From Lutraria lutraria (taxonomy: Eukaryota > Mollusca > Bivalvia > Venerida > Mactridae): a stretch of DNA of 64,000 nt. Positions 57,388-64,000 of this stretch are shown piece by piece; position 1 is the first letter of the stretch, and each line of letters opens with the position of its first letter. The notes below the pieces were generated by a model, which was given only the letters and a program-made list of their open reading frames with translations, was not told where the DNA came from and did no database searches. The stretch is taken from the NCBI GenBank assembly GCA_964023205.1, contig OZ026844.1:33899326-33963325 (forward strand). The letters run 5' to 3'. The position numbers and the translations under genes are program-made.

Positions 57388-58977
57388 TAGAATATAAGGA
57401 GCTAATGATAGGAATCTAGGCCATTGAAGCTGTTTTCTGAGTTGGTGATGTGATTCTACGAAAAAATCTGAGACATTGAATTGATCTGTAAAAATTCTAA
57501 GACTTTAAATCTGTAAAAAAATCGGAACTACAGTAATAATTACTTAGCACAGGAGGCTTGTATTTTTTAAAAGAAGCTTACAGTGCTTCAAAGAGCTACA
57601 TACTTAGCTGAACCTGTAACTTGTGCAAACTAATTTAGGAGAAATATTTGTAAAAAAGTTAAATCTGTCAAGAAAGGTGAACAAAGGGAGAGAAGGAATG
57701 TGGCTTTTATTCACTGTTGGATTTTTTTCAGGGTTTTAGTTAGGCTATTATAACATCATTTAACATGCACTTTTAAGTATAACAGGATACTAAATTGAAA
57801 TCTCAGGGAAAGAACAATCATGTTTTACACATTAACTTAACTTCTAAATCTCCCTGGTTCCTTGTTGAAATTTGTTTAATTAATCAGAAATAGTTGAGTT
57901 TTAAGATGTTAAATACGAATCTCAATCTATTATCTTTATGTTATGGTATTGGTCACCAATATTTTTGGAGGTGGTTGACATAAGGTAATTGGAAAGGTGC
58001 CAACTGTGTTTCTTGCATTAATTATTTGAATATGTGAGCATTGGAAATTTAGACTAGCATATTTATGTGTATCAGATTGTCTGTATTGTATGTTTTAATA
58101 TTGATGTATTTTACATTGTTAATTTTACCAATTGAGTAGATATTATTGTATTTTTCATGCATTTTGTTGATATTAGTATTTATTTTTTCTATTACCCTTT
58201 CTGGTGCATTTACTTGATTTCTGTTTTATTGATGTTGATAATATTTATACATTTCGTTTTTATATTGAATATATTATGAATTACATGTATGAAAGTGTAT
58301 CACTGTTGTACTGGTCATTAAATATTGTGTTACTAGATTATCTTTGTATAAAAGATAAGTGTGGGGTGTATGTGTAAATGGGGTGCCTGCCTCTAATACT
58401 CACTAATTAATCTGTGTAATAGATATGCAATTAAAGACTCCACACACCAGTTACTTTGACACATTTGGCTACTAGAACTTCCGCCACACATCTTCAAGTT
58501 CTTCAGAAAGAAGTTTCAAGAAACTCTACAATTGAAGTTCAGTTGGAAATTCAATTTTCAAGATAGAATTTTTAAGTAACTAAGAATTTCAGATTATTGT
58601 TGACTGTAACAAAGATCAGGGACGCTATGCATAGTTTTCTCCTTCAAGATAGATGCTTATAAAGGGAGATAACTGTGTAGGGCATTGATGCAGTTGATGA
58701 ATTGTAAGATTAACTCCCTTTATTCAGTCAGAGCATCTACAAGAAATATCTTTTAAAAAAGATAATCGGCCTGTATACAGTAGAAAATTAGTACTTAGAT
58801 AACTAACACAGCAGATTATATATCTCAAGATATACGTATAACTGGAATAAGATAAAATGTTTTACACTTTACAAATGGGAACGTCCATGTATACAATAAA
58901 CATTGCTGATCTAAAAATCGAACCTCGTGTAACCTTCTCCAGTGTACTAACAGTCAAGGCTATGGAGTTTAATGCTA
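57388..58977. other. 3' flank of the membrane-protein gene
   Basis: AT-rich. It probably includes the 3' untranslated region; the first good signals are ATTAAA near 58431 and AATAAA near 58891. A weak piece of the 'GGCCTTTATT' repeat is at 57676-57730. Confidence 0.4.
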
Positions 58978-59395
58978 AACCTAGTGAAATAAGGCAATAA
59001 ACCTGGTAAAATAAGGTAATCAACCTAGTGAAATACAGTCATAAACCTGGTAAATAAGGCAATGAACTTGTTGAAGCAAAGCAATAAACGTGATGAAATA
59101 AGGTAATCATCAACCTAGTGAAATAGGGTAATCATCATGGCGAAACACAGTCATAAACCTGGTGAAATAAGGTAATGAACCTGGTGAAATAAGGCAATCA
59201 TCATGGCGAAACACAGTCATAAACCTGGTGAAATAAGGTAATGAACCTGGTGAAATAAGGCAATAAACCTGGTGAAATAAGGTCATAAACCTGGTGAAAT
59301 AAGGTCATAAACCTGGTGAAATAACGTCATAAACCTGGTGAAATACGAAATGGAATAAGACAATAAACCTGGTGAAATACAGTTTAAGCCAGGTG
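58978..59395 (+). repeat. About 21-bp minisatellite (AACCTGGTGAAATAAGGTAAT)n
   Basis: About 19 units with AAGGCAATA / ACAGTCATA variants. A higher-order unit (ATCATGGCGAAACACAGTCA) appears twice. Diverged units continue toward 59590. Confidence 0.9.
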
Positions 59396-59749
59396 AAATA
59401 TATTTTCATACCTTGTGCAGTACGGTTAAGAACCTGGTAAAATGCCTAAATAAACCCGACGGAATACAGTCTTAAATACGGTTAAAAACTGTTGAAAATC
59501 TACTCGTTGAAGTACAATTATAAACTTTGGCTTCCTCCTAAAAAACAGAAATGAACCTGATGAAATACGACATAAAACAAAGTTCAAACCAGTTAGTTAT
59601 CTGATGAACTACAATACATGTATATATAACCATATGATTTAATTGTAAATAAAATACCTTTAGATGTCCTATGAACGTCTAATATCTAACGGAATCTACA
59701 TCAACATATGATCCCTTTTCCCTCATAAATCCCCCAGAGAACTACACAA

Positions 59750-60060
59750 TCGAGACCCGATTTAAAACACAACGAAGGTCACAAGAGTGTTCCCCTGGGG
59801 GCCCGCCAAGCCCCTTGACTGCCTCATGCTTAGCTTTCTTCTTCAAGAAAGATTGCGCAACCGCTCTTGAGACAGTCTCGGACCGGAAGGCCAGGATGTA
59901 GACCCAAATATCAAACATCCGGTTGGGCACGCATCATTGCCCTACTGCAATAAAGGATCCGTGAATCCTCGAGGTCTAGCTGAATGGAAAGAGCTAGACC
60001 TGTAATTTATGGAGTGACGACGTTTACGCATGTTGTTCGAAGTAAGCGGATGATAACGGG
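59750..60060. other. GC-richer unassigned segment with a perfect 10-bp hairpin
   Basis: Composition rises sharply over the flanks. At 59972-60001 AGGTCTAGCT and AGCTAGACCT form perfect arms around GAATGGAAAG. A 62-codon minus-strand frame (59742-59930) crosses part of it. I cannot place it in a family. Confidence 0.4.
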
Positions 60061-62565
60061 GAACCAGAGTAGAACAAGTTCTACCGCTGATAATGCTCCT
60101 CGTAATGACAATATTTTGTTGAATTTCTCTATTTATTATACATAGCTGGTACCCCTACAGTTACGATAAATAGATAAATAACTATCGTTGAATGGTACCA
60201 GCATGGCTTATAGTATATTTTATAAGCTAAATATAATATGACGTTTTGAAAAGCTAAGCATATTTTAACAAAGTAAAATTGCACAACTCTTTGAAATTGT
60301 TGAATGCTATTTGAACGTAAAAGCTGTACCAGTTTAAACACGTGATAAATCGATCATCGACATGGACGAATGAGTTATATAAAACCAAAGATTTAAGATG
60401 ACATGATCAACAAGGAATAAATATGAAGGACATGTTTTAAAACTTTAAATCAATATATATTCTTAAGCTAATACTTTGATAGCGTGTCTTTGAACTCGTG
60501 GCCCTCTGTAATCTGAGTTACATAGGACATCAAGTGTAGTTACCCTGGCTAGCCGAAGGGTCTTTGGTCACCTTAGCCAAACCCCGGTAGTAGCCAGTGG
60601 CAGCGCCATGGTGGGTATGCTTGGGCGTGTTATCTCAAATGGATATTGAAGTTCCGTCACCTTTTGTTCTTAGTTTTAACTATCAAATTTTTACGAAATT
60701 AATTTTTATCCACTTATGTACCGATATATACATTCCTGTATGATTTGTTACGGACTGATACAACATTACAGAAATTAAGTTAGCTAGTTTTATCCACCAA
60801 TAAAAGATACAAGTGTAAGGTATCACTGAATGTACTGAACAAGATCCAGTTTTGTACATAGAATGGAGTTATCTTGTGGAAATCACAGAGCAAGGTTATA
60901 GTTAAACTGATTCATGTTTTGACAAAATACATGTACAAAAGAATGAGACTAAACCCAAATATGGGGACGTCAAGAGAAATTTCCAAACTGGAGATGATAC
61001 TTTAGACATTAACAAAATAAAGGACCATTAACGAACAAGTGGCTGTAGTAATTGTGACGTGGACTGCGAAAATCCTGTCTATTTAGGTGAATGACGTAAC
61101 GTCATAATCACACTGTAAAGTGCACGGATAATGCGCGAACGGTCAAGTCATATCTGTTGCGCCATTGTTAAATTTCAACGGGTCATTTCTAAAAAAATCA
61201 TGCTTCATCGTAAGGACGGATTATAGCCTATTCTTTACCGACTATATTTACTTCCCTTAGTCAGAAGAAATCAAAGTACTGAAAGAACTCATGAAAACTG
61301 AACGTACATAGACTTGCACTGCAACATAGAACGAGAACTAGTTGAACAATTGCATGGCGGATGTAGTACTTTGGTCCGCATTAAGATTCATGCGCATTGA
61401 GCGAGTGACGGCTATGGAAAACTTAACTATCGCCAAGTTTCCAACAATCTGCTTCATTGTTTTTGATTTAATAGGACAAAATGTTTGTTGGTTATATGAA
61501 GTATATTGTATTAGTAATCTGTAAACATAAGTTGTCAGAAATTGAGTGATTCTTTTAAAAGTTAGGTACATGTAGCGTTAAATTTACTTGTTGCGGAGAT
61601 TGTCATTTTGGAAGTCACACGTACTATTAGTACTAGTATATGCGTTTACATATACATGTATATGATAAATGTGTTTTTGATCCATGTGGTCATTCTAGGC
61701 CTTAAATACACCATTATACACCATCCTTTTAATTGGATATTCCCTCGTCTATAAATGATATGGAAATACTATATAACCTACCGACGGCAATTCCAACATA
61801 ACTGCATTTGTGTCTTATGCGAGCAAATTCCCTTCGCTGATTGTGTGTGACACATTCTTTTTATCTACTTGTAACTTTTCATATTTACTTCACTAGGTAA
61901 TCAAAGAATTAATTACTTTGATATCAGTTTCGCGAAGCAAAATAGTTATGTACGTAGTACTTAATTGCATCTAAATCATTCCTGATTAGAAAAAATGCTT
62001 GGTCTATAGTTTTAAAACATATACCACAATGTCATATCCTGTACAGTATTCGAATAATTATCCCAGGCTTTATGTGTTTCTTAATCGGAAGCGTACTAGT
62101 TTTTCTCTTTAGAATAATCACTGTCATTATAGAAAAGTTTATAGCTTTTGAAAGTAAAAGAAATACTACAGATATCAGAGTTTGACTTATTAATGTTATT
62201 TACTATTATTTAAAATATATATTTGAAATGCAAATTGGAGACTAGAACCTTTAAACACTAATTTCTTTAATTATTAAACTAATGTTAAAGTCCTTAATAT
62301 GCAGGTATGTCAGGTATGTCTTATTATATAATTTTATATACATCAAGATCAGGTAATGAGTTATGATATTTATGCAGCAGTGACAGTCCTACAGTCTATA
62401 GCGTAATGTGCTGCTGTTACTGGTAATTAATTTAACCATGGTTAAATAACTTGCATACACTTATTCATTAGTTCTATTTTGTCATGTTTTAACGAGAAAG
62501 CTTATGTATCGTAATAACAAGATAAATGATAGCAAAAATATCCAAGACATGAATGTATACAGTCA
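60061..62565. other. Unassigned sequence
   Basis: No supported gene. 61268-61380 is the third copy of the 'AAAATCAAAGNACT' repeat. The rest is AT-rich and featureless to my reading. Confidence 0.4.
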
Positions 62566-62700
62566 AACCCGTAAACAATGGTCACTTAGTGGAGAGATGA
62601 AATACGGTAATTCTGTCAATAATCAGGTGCGTGCTAAAGCTTGGTCGCTGTTTACAAAGTGGCCTTTATTCAGAGGTGGTCGTTAATGATTGACTGTGTA
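62566..62700 (+). repeat. 'GGCCTTTATTCACAGG' repeat, copy 8
   Basis: CCCGTAAACAATGGTCAC...AGTGGCCTTTATTCAGAGGTGGTCGTTAATGATTGACTGTG follows the order of the other copies. Confidence 0.55.
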
Positions 62701-62940
62701 TCATGGTTGATATGTTTTTCGTGTTTTTTATAAAAAACGTTGATAATTCAATATCAGTACACCATGGCCGGATTGTCTAAAGTGATTCATTAATTGCAAC
62801 ATGTATTTAACATCTCCAAAGCGCATACACAGTTACATGTCTATTAAATAACCAACAATAGAAAGCGAATAAATTGCAAGGATTCAAAGACCTCCGCAGA
62901 TTACCCGACTTTAACTCGATGTTTACACAAAGATATAAAG

Positions 62941-63786
62941 TTTAAGATTCAACAAAGCAGTGAGAGATTACCATTTCTAGATATAATGATAATTAAAATA
63001 GGAACATGTATAAATACTGATATTTATTTTAAAAGTACAGATTCTATGTTAAATCATGTCATCCAAAACAAACAAAAACTAACATACCATTTTCATTGGC
63101 ACGTCGAATATGTTCAATTGTTTCCAACAAAGATACTCTTAAAAAACGTTTAATAGAACTGGCCATTATTTTAAGCAAAAGAAAACATCCAACAGAAGTG
63201 ATCAAAACCGGAAATAAAAATCAATGCAAATCCCCAGATGTGATTTATTAAAGGTCAAAGAAAAAAAGGAAGAGAACTTAATCCCTTTTATTTCTACATA
63301 TAATCCAAAGAATAGATAGGTAGGCCTATTCGGAATCCTTAAACATAATATGGAAATTTTTAGCAGTGATAATTCTATGAAAAGAATAATGAACAATACA
63401 AAAGTTATCAAAAGTAAACGTCAACTTCCAAAACTAAAACGTTTACTTATTAAATCTGAATTTAAAGAAAACAGTTATTCAGCATCAGTATCTAAATGTA
63501 ATGAACCACGTTGTGGATTGTGTAATTTTATTATTTAAGGGTCTGTATTAATTATGAAGATACAGTGCATGATCAGCAAATAAGAGACCCATCAACAAGA
63601 CAAATGCCTTTAAGTGATCACATTGAAAAATGCTCTAAATCAGACCCTAAATATTCTATTTTTCCTTTTTATAAATTTTACAATAATGATGTTTCAGCTA
63701 GGTTGTCCAAAGAACGTTATTTCATTGATATGATTATTAAATTTTGTACCGAAATTAAACAAACTTTGATGACGTTACAATTTTGA
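62941..63786 (+). mobile_element. Decayed 3' part of a Penelope-like retroelement
   Basis: Conceptual pieces in order: an RT-thumb style ERLPFLDIMI...DIYFKSTDS segment (62965-63045); after a frameshift, FSLARRICSIVSNKDTLKKR (63092-63151) and a KHPTEVI piece (63184-63204); KRLLIKSEF followed by a Cys pair motif CNEPRCGLC (63496-63522), like the finger between RT and endonuclease; then QQIRDPSTRQMPLSDHIEKC and a final FPFYKF...SARLSKERYFID block. The GIY-YIG catalytic core between the Cys motif and the QIRDPSTRQ block appears deleted near 63540. The product is therefore non-functional. It is a member of the Penelope-like class by family knowledge. Confidence 0.72.
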
Positions 63787-63860
63787 CGTTGTGTACACGC
63801 GTGTACGCATAAATGTGACGTTGCTATGTAACAACGTAAATTTTGACGCCATTTTTGTAT

Positions 63861-63901
63861 TATTGTCCTGATGAGGCGAGGGACGAAACCGGTTGGCGAT
63901 T
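63861..63901 (+). ncRNA. Candidate hammerhead ribozyme behind the Penelope-like element
   Basis: CTGATGA (63868-63874) and GAAA (63885-63888) have hammerhead spacing. Stem II (63875-63884) is weak: G-C, a G/A mismatch, then C-G. The next bases, ACCGGT, form a self-complementary stem III followed by a TT cleavage position. Stem I pairs TTGTC (63863-63867) with GGCGA (63895-63899), using two G-U pairs. A two-base-pair palindromic stem III is what dimer-acting hammerheads of Penelope-like elements have. Activity is doubtful because of stem II. Confidence 0.45.
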
Positions 63902-63941
63902 AAAATATATATGTCATACCTGTGGAATGGTAATTATTTTT

Positions 63942-63971
63942 CATTATATATATATATATATATATATATAG
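63942..63971 (+). repeat. (AT)n microsatellite
   Basis: About 14 AT dinucleotides lie at the end of the Penelope-like remnant, where a simple 3' tail would be expected. Confidence 0.85.
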
Positions 63972-64000
63972 CTTGATAGTCCGAGGGTATCTTAAAGTTA

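Noticed and set aside
60480..60640. Minus-strand tRNA-like sequence
   Set aside because: Only a box-B-like GAGTTCAAAGAC is visible. Box A and pairing are missing.

Overview
The window is AT-rich, repeat-crowded, intron-containing animal DNA. It has GT-AG introns, tRNA-derived SINEs, a LINE fragment, a Penelope-like element, many small inverted-repeat transposons and several minisatellites. The repeat types, such as GACCTTGACC-type repeats and ACGGACGGAC-tailed repeats, fit a lophotrochozoan, most likely a bivalve mollusc. No species can be named from the sequence alone.

Main content (0.5-48.4 kb): five complete tandem paralogous genes, all on the + strand (A 548-6016, B 10856-18075, C 21815-27013, D 36665-40549, E 43225-48372). 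Each splices into five coding exons with the same intron phases (0, 2, 1, 0) and gives a 235-242 residue secreted protein. Exon 1 encodes a signal peptide and a two-cysteine N-terminal module of about 70 residues that I do not recognise. Exons 2-5 encode about 145 residues that I read as a diverged galectin-like beta-sandwich: the W...PF..G...(K/R)I spacing of the galectin signature is kept, but most sugar-contact residues are changed. The cluster looks like a secreted lectin-type family that expanded by tandem duplication and has diverged most at the expected ligand face.

Spacers and introns (A to E): these hold a large foldback palindrome (9195-9342), SINEs in both orientations, small TIR elements (17149, 18165, 20258, 44076, 47602, 49023), two copies of an element that is about 1.1 kb when full length (34785, 37851), two copies of a 200-bp palindromic element (34405, 46558), a frameshifted LINE reverse-transcriptase fragment (28040-29045) and copies of a roughly 170-bp 'AAAGGCCACC...GGCCTTTATTCACAGG' repeat.

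48.4-57.4 kb: a spacer, then a six-exon gene for a 304-residue type I membrane protein. It has a signal peptide, a six-cysteine ectodomain, a Thr-rich stalk, a very cysteine-rich membrane segment and a cytoplasmic tail with two PPxY motifs.

57.4-64 kb: no supported host gene. There is a 21-bp minisatellite (58.98-59.4 kb), a small GC-richer segment with a perfect 10-bp hairpin, and the decayed 3' part of a Penelope-like retroelement followed by a candidate hammerhead ribozyme (63861-63901).

Exon coordinates were assembled by hand from reading frame, splice sites and comparison between paralogs. All six gene models close in frame.
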